Shown here one piece after another: positions 1-9,144 of a stretch of 64,000 bases of DNA (position 1 is its first letter; every line of letters begins with the position of its first letter). The DNA comes from Acetivibrio clariflavus DSM 19732 (GTDB lineage Bacteria; Bacillota; Clostridia; Acetivibrionales; Acetivibrionaceae): contig NC_016627.1 in NCBI RefSeq assembly GCF_000237085.1, positions 3,720,118-3,784,117 of the forward strand, in the 5' to 3' direction. Below the pieces are notes generated by a model. The model saw only the letters and a list, made by a program, of their open reading frames with translations. It searched no databases and had not been told where the DNA came from. The position numbers were made by a program, and so were the translations under genes.

Positions 1-1057
1 ATGAAACAGTTTATCACAATATGTTACTCCCTTTGCTGCATTAGATGTTGCTTGCTTTTCTTTGGGCAGGGCTTCCATCGCTTCAAAAAACTTTCGCCGT
101 ACATGGGCCCAACAACCTATTACAGTAATTTTTTCGGGCAGCTTGTAATACCCGTTATATCCGTCTGCATGTAAATATCCACTAAATTCTTTTAGAAATT
201 CCTCCGGATGTATATGTTTTCTGTCCGGCTGGTAGTCATAAAGTATTATCTGATGTTTTGCCTCCCCGCTCGTTCGGTACAGCCACATGTAACTCTTCGA
301 CTGTGCCGCCTTCCCTGGTTCTTTTAGCACCTGTACCACTGTTTCATCTGCATGCAGTACCTCATGCTCACACAGCCGTTTCTTCATCTCCTCATATATC
401 GGTTCCAGCCAATTCTCACAGGCTTTTATCAACCAATTTGACATTGTCTGCCTTGATATCTCAATGCCATTTTGTTTCCATTCCTGCTCCTGACGATATA
501 AGGGAGACCCCATCATGAATTTTTGTGTAGCTATATGGGCAATTGTCTCAGGAGATGCAAAACTTCCCTTTATGACCGGTTCCGGTATATCTGCCTTTAC
601 AATGGAAGTATGGTCGGATGTTTTTTCACAGTTCCGGCATGAATAAACATGCCTAATATGACGCACTATTACCGCTTTTGCCGGAATAATCTTCAACTCA
701 TCACGAGTTTCCTTTCCCATTGTATGCAATTCACTACCGCATTCCGGGCAAATACATTCCTTTTCGGGTAACTTGTGCTCTATTACCTCCACCGGTATAT
801 CTTCAGGAAGTTTATCTGTTGTTAGACGTGTTCTCTTACGGTAATAGCTAAATTATGAGTCTCTTCCTCTTCATTATTAAAAAGATTGATTTGCTCAATC
901 TTTGTTTGTTCGCCAAGATAACACCGAATTGTTTACGCTTTGAAAGGCGTATTTGTTCCATGAACCATTGGACTTGCTGTTCCAACTCGGCAATCCTGCG
1001 ATCCTTTTCTTCAATTATACCAAGTAATTTTTCTACTGAAATTTCTTGTCTCTTCAT
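1..1057 (-). pseudogene. tnpC: IS66 TnpC transposase, frameshifted and cut by the window edge
   Basis: TnpC is the DDE transposase of IS66 elements, normally about 500 residues. The N-terminal piece starts at 1057 with MKRQEISVEKLL, a coiled-coil region leading to KRKQFG, and runs into a stop at 848. The conserved continuation is in other frames: EQTKIEQINLF around 925-880, then RKRTRLTTDKLPEDIP from about 840 leftward, followed by the zinc-ribbon part (CICPECGSELHTMGKE). Two frame changes are therefore needed, one just after KRKQFG and one near 850. Copy B carries the same two frame changes, so they predate the spread of the element or are shared errors. The rest of the catalytic domain continues past base 1. 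Confidence 0.85.
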
Positions 1058-1121
1058 GGGATAATATTACCATAAAAATTACATTAAATCCAGCTTTTTG
1101 ATCCTTTTTTTGAATTTCTTC

Positions 1122-1496
1122 TTACGAAATTTGACGCTCTAAAACTTCCTTTCTCCTGAGCTTTTTCTCTAATCTGGCACTATCAATAAGACAAGCTAAT
1201 TCGTTTACATCAAGAAGCATTGTGGTTGAATCTTCTTCTGTTGGCCAGCGAAATCGCCCTCGTTCTAGCCTCTTAAAGTACAGCCAAAACCCATCTCCAT
1301 CCCATTCAAGGATTTTTATCCTGTTTCTATTTCTGTTACAGAACACAAACAGTGCATTCATAAACGGATCAAGTGAGAAACTTTCTTGTACCAGTGTTAT
1401 TAATCCGTTGATAGATTTCCTCATATCCGTTAATCTTCCGCAAAGATACACTGGTTTTTCATTCCATCTTATCATAACGACATCAACACCTGGCAA
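1122..1496 (-). CDS. tnpB: IS66 TnpB accessory protein (IS66 Orf2-like)
   Basis: TnpB is a small accessory protein required for IS66 transposition; its biochemical role is unsettled. The 124-residue product has the family signature: VYLCGRLTDMRKSINGL near residues 16-32, then FVFCNRNRNRIKILEWDGDGFWLYFKRLERGRF, where the NR-rich stretch and WDGDGFWL are typical of IS66 Orf2. It overlaps the end of tnpA by 25 bases, a normal arrangement suggesting translational coupling. Copy B at 29891-30265 is nearly identical but has GRN in place of the middle NRN. Confidence 0.9.
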   Translation of the reverse strand: MPGVDVVMIRWNEKPVYLCGRLTDMRKSINGLITLVQESFSLDPFMNALFVFCNRNRNRIKILEWDGDGFWLYFKRLERGRFRWPTEEDSTTMLLDVNELACLIDSARLEKKLRRKEVLERQIS

Positions 1497-1825
1497 ACTT
1501 TTTTCAATAATTCTAAGTCTGTTTCCGTATTTACAGTGACATTACAGCCATTAATTTTAATTTCCAGTGTAGCTTTTGCAGGGTACACCGGTTTCGATGC
1601 AAGCTGCATCCATCCACTTGGTACTTCGATTTTGGATTCTTTTACTTCTTCAACTACTGTACACTTTGCTTCACTGACTTTCTTTTGCCAATAGTAGTAT
1701 GTAGCTTTGCTTACTCCATTCGTTCGGCAAAACTCTTTGATACTTTGCCCACTTTCAAGCCGGTTTTGTATTAATTGTGCCCACCTAGATAATTGTTGTT
1801 CAGTTGTTACTTTTTCCATGTCCAT
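1472..1825 (-). CDS. tnpA: IS66 TnpA, helix-turn-helix accessory protein
   Basis: First gene of the IS66 operon. The 117-residue product begins with a helix-turn-helix (WAQLIQNRLESGQSIKEFC then GVSKATYYYWQKK at residues 15-50) resembling IS66 Orf1/IS3 OrfA DNA-binding domains, followed by a variable tail. It lies directly inside the IS terminus and is followed by tnpB in an overlapping frame. Copy B at 30241-30594 differs at a handful of residues. Intact here. Confidence 0.88.
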   Translation of the reverse strand: MDMEKVTTEQQLSRWAQLIQNRLESGQSIKEFCRTNGVSKATYYYWQKKVSEAKCTVVEEVKESKIEVPSGWMQLASKPVYPAKATLEIKINGCNVTVNTETDLELLKKVCQVLMSL

Positions 1826-1909
1826 ACAATCACTCCGTTTATTCTTTTTTACAGTGATTGTATCAACTATGCAACCATTTTACTATGTGATGATCTATTT
1901 GACGGTTAC

Positions 1910-2205
1910 AAAATAGATGCAATTGGTAATGTTTGCAAATATCAAAAATTTGGAGGGGTTGTGCCTATAACCCCTAGATGCAAAAAAATCCCCCAAACTT
2001 TATGTAAAATAGGGAGTATAAATAATTCTGTGTATCGGAATTTATGTAATCCTTCTTTAGCAAGTACATTCAAGTTGACAAGGTTTACAGAATGTGACTC
2101 TATATTACCTTTATATTGTATATTATTGCCGGATTTATTAAGTTTTATACATAAACTTGATTAATTCTGGCAATAATTATTCATAATGGGTATTATTTGT
2201 GTTTT
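1910..2205. other. Intergenic stretch between IS66 copy A and IS256
   Basis: No credible gene. The only structure I see is a short GC-rich inverted repeat (AGGGGTT ... AACCCCT, about 1952-1976). Reading frames here are short and have no similarity I recognise. Probably host DNA caught between two insertion sequences. Confidence 0.6.
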
Positions 2206-3593
2206 GAGCCCATGTTTTTAATTTTGTGAGGTCTAGCCCGTCCGGCAATGAGGACGAGCCCTTTAGGGCGGTGGGGGTGAATGCTTTTAAATATAGCTTT
2301 CCAACCTACCCTCGTATTGAATCATCAATTCGCTAAGCACTCTATCCCAGTTTTTATAACGCTGTGTCCATTTCTTCACTACATTCATTGATGCTAAATA
2401 CAACATTTTTTCTAGTGAACTGTCTGTTGGGAATATTGATTTTGATTTTGTTACCTTACGGAACTGACGATGCAGTCCTTCAATTATATTTGTAGTATAA
2501 ATTATTCTTCTTATTTCTTCTGTAAATTTGAAAAACGGGCTTATTACCTCCCAGTTATTTTCCCAACTACGTATTGCATAAGGATATTCCTTTCCCCACT
2601 TATCTTTAAGCTCATATAGCTTATCTAATGCCACTTCCTCATTAATGGCATGATATACTTCTTTGAAATCATTACTAAAAGCCTTTAGGTCTTTATATGG
2701 CACGTATTTAAAGGAATTTCTCAGTTGATGTATTATGCAGCGCTGTACTTCAGCTTTTGGATATGCAGCATTTATCGCTTCCTTAAGTCCGGTAAGTCCA
2801 TCAACACAGAAGATTAAAACATCCTGTATTCCTCTGTTTTTAAGGTCATTTAGCACTCCAAGCCAAAATTTCGAGGATTCATTCTCACCAATCCATATAC
2901 CTAAGATATCTTTATATCCATCAATAGTAACACCTAGAACTACATAAGCTGCCCGGTTTACTACTCTTCCATTATCCCTAACCTTATAATGAATTGCATC
3001 CATAAAGATAAAAGAGTATATAGGCTCAAGCGGCCTTTGTTGCCATTCCTTAATTTCTGGAGCAATTCTATCAGTAATCTTACTAACCATCTCAGCCGAC
3101 AGGCTAAATCCATAAAGATCTTCAATTTGTTGACTGATATCCCTTGTAGACATTCCTCTTGCATATAGAGCTATAACTTTTTCTTCAATTCCAGAAACAT
3201 CACGCTGATATTTAGGGATGATTTTTGGTTTAAACTCTCCTTTGCGATCTCTTGGTACTTGTATATCAACTTCTCCAAATTCACTTTTTATGGTCTTTGG
3301 AGTATAACCGTTACGACTATTGTCGGTATTCTTACTTTCAATATCATCTTTGGCATACCCTAATTTTGCTTCAAGTTCTGCCTCAAGCAGCTCCTGAATA
3401 ATATCTTTAAAAATGTCCTTTAGATAAGCATTTACATCGGATACACTTTTGAAATTATTTTCCCGAACTAATTGTTTTACATGTTCTTTCGATAGTGTTG
3501 ACATAAAATTCTCCTCCTTAGCATTTTCTTTTATTAATTCTTGCCAAGAAGGAGAACACTTACTCATCCATACACAAAATTTTTTACAGCCTC
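2206..3593 (-). mobile_element. IS256-family insertion sequence
   Basis: A single mutator-type transposase gene is flanked by imperfect inverted repeats: GAG...TTTTTAATTTTGTG at 2206-2228 and CACAAAATTTTTTACAGCCTC at 3573-3593, the second being typical for this family. Exact ends and target duplication are uncertain because the left repeat is degenerate. A GC-rich hairpin-like stretch (about 2230-2275) lies between the stop codon and the left repeat and could act as a terminator. Confidence 0.75.
2287..3504 (-). CDS. IS256 (mutator) family transposase
   Basis: DDE transposase of about 405 residues, full length for the family. Visible signatures: NGYTPKTIKSEFGEVDIQVPRDR in the N-terminal part, the first catalytic Asp in FIFMDAIHYKVRD, the second in FCVDGLTGLKEAI, the mutator block CIIHQLRNSFKYV, and the Glu-containing end TTNIIEGLHRQFRK. 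The start at 3504 (MSTLSKEHVK) is chosen over the upstream one at 3567 because AAGGAGGAG sits just before it. Likely active, because no disruption is visible. It separates IS66 copy A from the TPR gene. Confidence 0.93.
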   Translation of the reverse strand: MSTLSKEHVKQLVRENNFKSVSDVNAYLKDIFKDIIQELLEAELEAKLGYAKDDIESKNTDNSRNGYTPKTIKSEFGEVDIQVPRDRKGEFKPKIIPKYQRDVSGIEEKVIALYARGMSTRDISQQIEDLYGFSLSAEMVSKITDRIAPEIKEWQQRPLEPIYSFIFMDAIHYKVRDNGRVVNRAAYVVLGVTIDGYKDILGIWIGENESSKFWLGVLNDLKNRGIQDVLIFCVDGLTGLKEAINAAYPKAEVQRCIIHQLRNSFKYVPYKDLKAFSNDFKEVYHAINEEVALDKLYELKDKWGKEYPYAIRSWENNWEVISPFFKFTEEIRRIIYTTNIIEGLHRQFRKVTKSKSIFPTDSSLEKMLYLASMNVVKKWTQRYKNWDRVLSELMIQYEGRLESYI

Positions 3594-3626
3594 GTAAAAT
3601 AGCTTGAGGGATAATAGATTTTTGTC

Positions 3627-4997
3627 TTAAGTAATAATATAAGAAAATGTCACAACAGGTTCTGAATTACTGTCTGTGTTGTAATGTAGCCTTTTAAAGG
3701 TGTCCTTTAAGCCGCCTTTCATGTAATCCTTTCTTTCATAATAGAATTCCAGAATTTCATTAAATTCAGGATTAATTTCTACTTCTTCACTTGCAATAGA
3801 ATGGGCAATTTCCTCCGCCGACCTTAGATCTGGCTCTGATTTATCCACTTGTTTTGTCTCGGGATTTACCTTTACTGAACCGCCTTCCCAAGGGAATATA
3901 TAAGTCTGGCTCATAAAGCCGCAAATATCAGGTGTTATCAATGAATTATCCAACCAATTGTGATTAAGTGCAAACGTCACAGTGTTGCCTCTAATATTAA
4001 CAAGTTCTGGATAATCATTAAATTCACTTGTATCTCCCGCGACAATTAAACCATTTTGTACCGGTGTATTTCTAATGTATTGTATGCAATCCACACCCAA
4101 TATCTTTGAAATTGCTTTGCTAAGAATTTCAGAGTTTCGACTTGGCAGAATATATACTGTTGTCGGAACCTTATCTAGTTTTATAAGGTATTTCTCTAGT
4201 TTGCTTATGACCAGCTTTACTTCTTTATATGAACCGAATTTAGCTACATATCGGCCTCCTGCAACCTGTAAAGCATTTTCAGCTACGCTGTTGTCAAAAT
4301 AATCGAGAATAGCACTGCCGTACTGAATGTAATGCCAAATTCGAATTATATATTCTGGATTTTGTACTGTTTTATATCTATTCAGACATTCTTCTAATTT
4401 ATCAATTGCAGCAAAAACAGCTGCTATATTTTTATCTTGCATATTTAATCTATCTTTAAATTGTTTTTTTGTATTGCTGATAAATTCCTCAATTCCATCG
4501 GGCTGACTTGATAACAGTGAGCACCAATGCAGTTGGCACAAAGCCCAAAAATTATTGTCTAAATTAATTTGCTTTAATAATTCCATTCCCTTTTCAGGGA
4601 GAAATTGTGCAGTATATGCAATTGCTAACTCCATAGCCACACCGAGAGAATTGTTTGACAATGCTAACGAACGTTGGAGAAAAGGAATTGCCATTCGATA
4701 ATTTCCGACCCCTGTGAAATGATATCCTAAATTATAAAAAGGTTTGTAATTGTTAAAATCTTCAAGGGCTTTTTTGAACAAATCTGCTTCTGTTTTTCCA
4801 CCTAACTTTTCAAGTGCCAAAACAGCCAATTCATAAGTTGGCATAAAATTAGGGTCAACATTAAAAGCAAACATCTGCAATCTTAATGATTCTCTATAAT
4901 CACCTTTTTCAAAAGCTTTTTTCGCTGCAAGATAGTTCGTACTTGCTGGGGACTCATTATTTTCTTTTTCGCCAAAAACCTTATCAAATGTATCCAT
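3627..4997 (-). CDS. TPR-repeat protein of unknown function
   Basis: A soluble protein of about 456 residues without signal peptide. The first third has tetratricopeptide-like helical repeats (AKKAFEKGDYRESLRLQMFAF, then NLGYHFTGVGNYRMAIPFLQRSL), which usually mediate protein contacts. The C-terminal half (from about residue 270) contains a mixed alpha/beta region (VYILPSRNSEILSKAI, GLIVAGDTSEF) that I do not recognise. The start at 4997 is preferred to 5024 because GAGGAG precedes it. It lies 3' of the ABC export operon in the same orientation, with a 264-base gap, so it may serve or be regulated with that system, but that is inference. The 3' end lies only about 34 bases from the IS256 end. 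Confidence 0.7.
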   Translation of the reverse strand: MDTFDKVFGEKENNESPASTNYLAAKKAFEKGDYRESLRLQMFAFNVDPNFMPTYELAVLALEKLGGKTEADLFKKALEDFNNYKPFYNLGYHFTGVGNYRMAIPFLQRSLALSNNSLGVAMELAIAYTAQFLPEKGMELLKQINLDNNFWALCQLHWCSLLSSQPDGIEEFISNTKKQFKDRLNMQDKNIAAVFAAIDKLEECLNRYKTVQNPEYIIRIWHYIQYGSAILDYFDNSVAENALQVAGGRYVAKFGSYKEVKLVISKLEKYLIKLDKVPTTVYILPSRNSEILSKAISKILGVDCIQYIRNTPVQNGLIVAGDTSEFNDYPELVNIRGNTVTFALNHNWLDNSLITPDICGFMSQTYIFPWEGGSVKVNPETKQVDKSEPDLRSAEEIAHSIASEEVEINPEFNEILEFYYERKDYMKGGLKDTFKRLHYNTDSNSEPVVTFSYIIT

Positions 4998-5261
4998 ATA
5001 TTTCTCCTCTTTGTCATATTTCAAATTTTCACTCTCAAACTATAATTAGTTATCCAACCAATTCTTTATTAATTTTACTGTCATATAAAGTGATTGTATT
5101 ACTACTATGTTATTTTATATATAACCTATTATATATAACCGGCTTCTAGAAAGTAAACAGTTAATTAAGCATCCTATAAAATATTGTAGATGTCTATTTC
5201 GAATAAAACAAGGGGAGTATAATAATATCACGTTACAGGGATTTGTAATTAATAATGTTAT

Positions 5262-6602
5262 TTATTGTTTGAGTATTATGCAAATTTCTTTTCGTTGATT
5301 CCATCTCAGTAAGATCATTGATATAGAAATAATTCCAATGCTAAACAGTAAAAACATAGGAAATACAGCTTCTAGCAATTGATTTAACGTTATAGGTACT
5401 CCAACAGCAATTATATTGATTAAACAGTAGTTTAAAATAACTAAAAATAATCCGGATATGGGGACTATAAACAACATTGAAACTAACAAAAGTAATAGAA
5501 GTTCAATAAATAAAATCGTAAATATGGTTTGGCGTTTAACGCCAATTGCTCTCACCATTGCATAATATTTAGAGTTAGAACTGATATAGTTATATAAAAC
5601 ACTAAATAAACTAAGAGACATCGCAAGGATAACAAATATTGATAAAATTAACATTACATACATGACAATAGATTTCAACTGTGATATAAAAAATATTTGT
5701 TCTGCTAAATCGGCATCATAAGAAACTAGATTTTCTATATTTTTTTGACGAAGAGATTGCAATACAGTTAAACTGTTTGAAAAATCATCTACAGGTGCAT
5801 ATGCAAACAATGATTTAGACTTAAATTTCGCAAAGTCACTTAAATCACCACAAATTAATATATGTGGGGTTAAAGAGTATGTGCTAATGCGGTATAACTT
5901 TTCATTTATAACTCCTACTAAGAGGAAGTCTTTTATATAAGGTATACCATCTATAGCAAAAGTGATTCTTTTTCCTATAAGGGCATTATAATCAGTTACC
6001 CCAAAACGTGAAAGCATATAATCTGAAATCATAATTTCTTTTGGATTTTGCATTTCGGTACCGGACACTATTAACTTGGACTTTGGAAAATGATATAAAA
6101 ACTCTTGCAAATCGTTATTGTTGATTGTTTTACCTTCATTTAAGTAAAGTTTTACCTCAAATTTTACTGTAGTATTATTGCTGTTAGTAAAATTAAATGA
6201 TTTATCATCTATCCCCGGATAGGTATTTTGACCGGCTATCAGGGTAACCCGATTTATGTTTATATATGCATTTTCTTCATTTCCACTACTATATGGCACA
6301 TCTACTATAGTTGAATATGATGGTGTTCCAATTTGCGGAATTTCTAATACCTTTTGCAATAATTCTTTTTCAGTATAATTCATATTTCCGTTTGAATTTA
6401 GAGGCACATTGATAACCACGGCATTAGAAGAAGCCTCGCCTTGAGTAATACTATTATAATAACTTTGAAATCCCTGCACAACCAAAACTGTAGTGAGAAT
6501 AATTGTAAAAATAAAGAGTATTCCTTTTATCATAAGTAAAGAATATTTAGTTTTACAAAAAACATTATAGCAAGCTAGATGAAAGCATTTTGAAAGTTTC
6601 AT
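5262..6602 (-). CDS. FtsX/MacB-type ABC transporter permease (second permease)
   Basis: Membrane subunit of a MacB/LolCE-type ABC system, 446 residues. Topology: one helix near residues 24-46, a large extracytoplasmic domain of about 250 residues, then three helices near 310-345, 355-390 and 410-435, as in FtsX-domain permeases. It lies 44 bases after the first permease (6647-7825), is of similar size and design, and probably pairs with it as a heterodimer driven by the ATPase at 7815-8483. Such systems do not import; they extract or export lipoproteins, peptides or antibiotics. Substrate unknown. GTG/ATG choices agree on 6602 as ATG. Confidence 0.85.
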   Translation of the reverse strand: MKLSKCFHLACYNVFCKTKYSLLMIKGILFIFTIILTTVLVVQGFQSYYNSITQGEASSNAVVINVPLNSNGNMNYTEKELLQKVLEIPQIGTPSYSTIVDVPYSSGNEENAYININRVTLIAGQNTYPGIDDKSFNFTNSNNTTVKFEVKLYLNEGKTINNNDLQEFLYHFPKSKLIVSGTEMQNPKEIMISDYMLSRFGVTDYNALIGKRITFAIDGIPYIKDFLLVGVINEKLYRISTYSLTPHILICGDLSDFAKFKSKSLFAYAPVDDFSNSLTVLQSLRQKNIENLVSYDADLAEQIFFISQLKSIVMYVMLILSIFVILAMSLSLFSVLYNYISSNSKYYAMVRAIGVKRQTIFTILFIELLLLLLVSMLFIVPISGLFLVILNYCLINIIAVGVPITLNQLLEAVFPMFLLFSIGIISISMILLRWNQRKEICIILKQ

Positions 6603-6646
6603 AAACTCCTAAGTCCTTTATTTAAATTTTCTACTATTTTTCGTAA

Positions 6647-7825
6647 TTACTCGCAACGCAGAAGTTCGTTTATATTAATTCCCTTTATAGTTTTGCTAAC
6701 TTTTTTTATAGCAAACAGAATACACAGTTGCAATAAAAAAATAATTAATATAAGTGATATAAAGGGAAATCTTACTTGTACGTTTTGGAACAAAAATACT
6801 TTATTTATATAGGCTTCAATTTTGTATTGTACAAAATAAGAAAGTGCACTAGAAAAAATAGTAGTTACTAATAAAATAACTTCAGAAATACAAAATAAGA
6901 TCATTAATACATCACCATGTGACATCCCTATAGCTTGACACATTGCAAAAAAAGTGGTACGGCGATTATAGTATAAAATTAATAGATGAAAAAGTATCCC
7001 CGATAAAGCAGTTAATAAAATTATAGTTGATATATAAAAGGCAACATACATCATTTGTGTTGAACGTATTGTCTGCTCGCTATAAAGGCATGGTATATCC
7101 AATTTCCGAAGCATGTTTATCAGAGAATAAATATCACGAAATCTTAAGGGGCTGACAGTTATTTGTAATTTACTGTCTGCATTATTGAAATTAAAGATAT
7201 TGTAAATTTCTTCCGAAATATAATAATCACTAAAAGCCGTATTACTTGTGAATAGCCCTTGAACATATATCGGAACACTATTTTTGTGTTCGGATACAAT
7301 AAAGTGAAGTTTATTTCCGCTATCAATTCCAAAGGCTTTCGCCATAGAGCTTGATATCCAAATTGGCAAAGCATCTTCAGTATTTTGTGAGTTTGGAGCA
7401 AATTCACCGCTAAGAATATTATTTGAAATAAATAGAGCAACTTGGTTGTTTGGTTGATAATCTTTCAATAAGACTCCACCGCTAAAAGTAGTAAAAGAAC
7501 TACTGTCCCGAGTAGTTTCATTTTGAGATAAACCAAGTCTTGTAGGGTCAAATTCATAACCCTTAACTTTGCATTCGTAAAGCCTCATAGGTATTACCTT
7601 TGCGATTTGTTCAAGATCGCTTGTTTTTTCGATTGATATAATTATATTATCTGTTCCTATTTTTTGCATGGTTGATGCAATTTTATCCGTAAGAAATAAG
7701 GCCGAATCTAGAAAAGTGATTGAAACAGAAAGCAAAAGAATAAAAATGGTCATGTAAAAAACAAATAATAGAAAATTTGCCCTTATTTCTTGTACAGCTA
7801 ATATAAAATAGTTTTTAATTTTCAT
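6647..7825 (-). CDS. FtsX/MacB-type ABC transporter permease (first permease)
   Basis: 392-residue permease with one N-terminal helix (about residues 15-37), an extracytoplasmic domain of about 210 residues, and three C-terminal helices with the FtsX-like stretch FFAMCQAIGMSHGDVLMIL, matching the MAMVRAIG-like motif of the family. Its start overlaps the ATPase stop region by 11 bases, showing tight operon coupling. Partner of the permease at 5262-6602 and of the ATPase at 7815-8483. Confidence 0.85.
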   Translation of the reverse strand: MKIKNYFILAVQEIRANFLLFVFYMTIFILLLSVSITFLDSALFLTDKIASTMQKIGTDNIIISIEKTSDLEQIAKVIPMRLYECKVKGYEFDPTRLGLSQNETTRDSSSFTTFSGGVLLKDYQPNNQVALFISNNILSGEFAPNSQNTEDALPIWISSSMAKAFGIDSGNKLHFIVSEHKNSVPIYVQGLFTSNTAFSDYYISEEIYNIFNFNNADSKLQITVSPLRFRDIYSLINMLRKLDIPCLYSEQTIRSTQMMYVAFYISTIILLTALSGILFHLLILYYNRRTTFFAMCQAIGMSHGDVLMILFCISEVILLVTTIFSSALSYFVQYKIEAYINKVFLFQNVQVRFPFISLILIIFLLQLCILFAIKKVSKTIKGININELLRCE

Positions 7826-8483
7826 CGCTAATTATTTTACCATCCTTCATTGTGATAATGCGATTGGCTTTTTTTGCATCTTCAATATCATGGGTTACCA
7901 TAATAATTGTTACACCTTTTTGGTTGAGGACTTGAAAAATTTCCATAATTACTTGGGTATTTTCAGAGTCTAAATTTCCACAAGGTTCATCTGCCAATAA
8001 CAAGCTCGGATTATTAGCTAAAGCCCTTGCAATACATACACGTTGCTTTTCGCCACCTGATAATGTACTGGTTTTTGAGTGTAGTTTATTCAACATTCCT
8101 ACTTGTTCAAGACATGTTTCTACTCTTTCTCGACGCTTGTTGGATGGCATGTTTGCAATCAATAGAGGTATCTCCACGTTCTTATAAACTGAATAATTAT
8201 GATCAAGATAAAATGATTGAAAAATATATCCAAGTTTTTCGCATCTGATTCTGGCAAGTTGCGATTCAACCATATTAGAAGAATCTATGCCATCAATAAA
8301 AATGTTCCCGGAGGTCGGTTTGTCGATTAATCCAATTAGATTTAATAATGTCGATTTGCCGCTTCCTGACTTTCCTATTATTGAAACAAACTCTCCTGTT
8401 TTTACATGCAATGAAACGTTATTAACAGCGACGAATGAAGTACCGGCCTTAAACTCTTTGAAAACATTTTGGCATAGAACCAT
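7815..8483 (-). CDS. ABC transporter ATP-binding protein, LolD/MacB type
   Basis: Energises the two FtsX-type permeases downstream. All nucleotide-binding motifs are present in the 222-residue product: Walker A GKSGSGKST, Q-loop YIFQSFYLDHNYSV, signature LSGGEKQR, Walker B LLLADEP and the switch His in MVTHD. The start at 8483 (MVLCQNVFKEF) is chosen because AAAGGTGAT precedes it; the longer frame from 8576 reads through the end of the neighbouring gene. The upstream gene stops at 8485, so the two are coupled. Confidence 0.92.
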   Translation of the reverse strand: MVLCQNVFKEFKAGTSFVAVNNVSLHVKTGEFVSIIGKSGSGKSTLLNLIGLIDKPTSGNIFIDGIDSSNMVESQLARIRCEKLGYIFQSFYLDHNYSVYKNVEIPLLIANMPSNKRRERVETCLEQVGMLNKLHSKTSTLSGGEKQRVCIARALANNPSLLLADEPCGNLDSENTQVIMEIFQVLNQKGVTIIMVTHDIEDAKKANRIITMKDGKIISDEN

Positions 8484-8484
8484 A

Positions 8485-9012
8485 TTAATCACCTTTTTTA
8501 TTTCCGGAGTATTTAAATTCCATATTACCGCAAGACAAAGTCTTACTTGCAACATCAAAGCACAGTTGCAGCCCATAAGAACCTGTTTCGGGATTGGGAA
8601 CCTCGTAATAATATTGATTTTCCTTCTCGTTATATCTAATGTCTTTTATCTTGGAGTACTTTCCGTCAAAAACTTCTTTAAAATTCATTTTAGCAATATA
8701 TTCTTTTTGTAATTCTTCAAACTCATGCATATCAATTTTACGCTCAGTTTCTCTAATTTCGTCACGTACTAGTAAAAACGCAGCATTAACTTGCGGAGAT
8801 TCGTAATTAACATTTTCACAGTAAACAGAATCTTCAGTCAGAACTATTAATGCCATGCTTCCATCGGCATTTTTGTATGTAAACTCGCCGTAAAGCGGTT
8901 CAGTATTTTTAAAAAATCCTGACATCATCAAAACAAGCATTGCTGTTATACTCAACACAAGAACCGAAAAAATGGGAATAATTATTTTTTTGGAAACTTT
9001 GGCTGTCTTCAT
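8485..9012 (-). CDS. Membrane-anchored protein of the ABC export operon, unknown function
   Basis: 175 residues with one N-terminal membrane helix (about 9-32) and a soluble extracytoplasmic remainder containing a Tyr/Asn-rich beta pattern (YGEFTYKNADGSMALIVL, YYYEVPNPETGSYGL). I do not recognise the family. It is the first gene of the unit that continues into the ATPase and two permeases, with a 1-base gap to the ATPase, so it may act as an adaptor or substrate-binding partner. A good ribosome site (AAAGGAGTAAGATC) precedes the ATG at 9012. Confidence 0.7.
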   Translation of the reverse strand: MKTAKVSKKIIIPIFSVLVLSITAMLVLMMSGFFKNTEPLYGEFTYKNADGSMALIVLTEDSVYCENVNYESPQVNAAFLLVRDEIRETERKIDMHEFEELQKEYIAKMNFKEVFDGKYSKIKDIRYNEKENQYYYEVPNPETGSYGLQLCFDVASKTLSCGNMEFKYSGNKKGD

Positions 9013-9024
9013 TGATCTTACTCC

Positions 9025-9054
9025 TTTATAATTATTTATAATTATTTATAATTA
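9025..9054. repeat. Three tandem copies of a 10-bp A/T unit
   Basis: The unit TTTATAATTA occurs three times in a row with no mismatch, just 5' of the ribosome binding site of the export operon (minus strand). Its location in the leader makes it a possible spacing or promoter element (TATAAT-like hexamers occur in it), although simple A/T repeats also arise by slippage. Confidence 0.8.
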
Positions 9055-9144
9055 TTGTATAGTTTAGATTTATTGAAAAGAAAGTTGTAATCAAATTAAT
9101 ACTCAACTTTCTAAAAGACTATAAGATAGAAGAACCGTGTATTA

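Larger units (their letters stand above)
1..1909 (-). mobile_element. IS66-family element, copy A (left part outside window)
   Basis: The order tnpA (1825-1472), tnpB (1496-1122), tnpC (1057 to beyond base 1) on the minus strand is the standard IS66 layout. The outer end is fixed by comparison with copy B at 28252-30678: the two agree up to the sequence GACGGTTAC (ending at 1909 here and at 30678 there) and then diverge. On the minus strand this end reads GTAACCGTC, the usual kind of IS66 terminus. The tnpC end is cut by the window. The tnpC frame is broken, so this copy could move only with transposase supplied from elsewhere. Confidence 0.9.

Noticed and set aside
1222-1539. Plus-strand ORF opposite IS66 tnpB/tnpA
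   Set aside because: Shadow of tnpB on the other strand; same shadow appears opposite copy B; no ribosome site.
1952-1976. Riboswitch or terminator at the AGGGGTT/AACCCCT repeat
   Set aside because: No gene is read into or out of it and no T-run follows.
1793-2164. Plus-strand ORF of 123 residues near the IS66 end
   Set aside because: Starts within the IS66 terminus, crosses into flank, no ribosome site and no recognisable domain.
2230-2275. GC-rich patch shared between the IS256 tail and the IS3 tail at 19343-19410
   Set aside because: Only loose similarity (GTCCTC, GCCGG) by eye; not enough to call a repeat.
9025-9054. CRISPR-like or tandem regulatory array
   Set aside because: Only three 10-bp A/T units without spacers; simple slippage is enough. 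No CRISPR array was found anywhere in the window.
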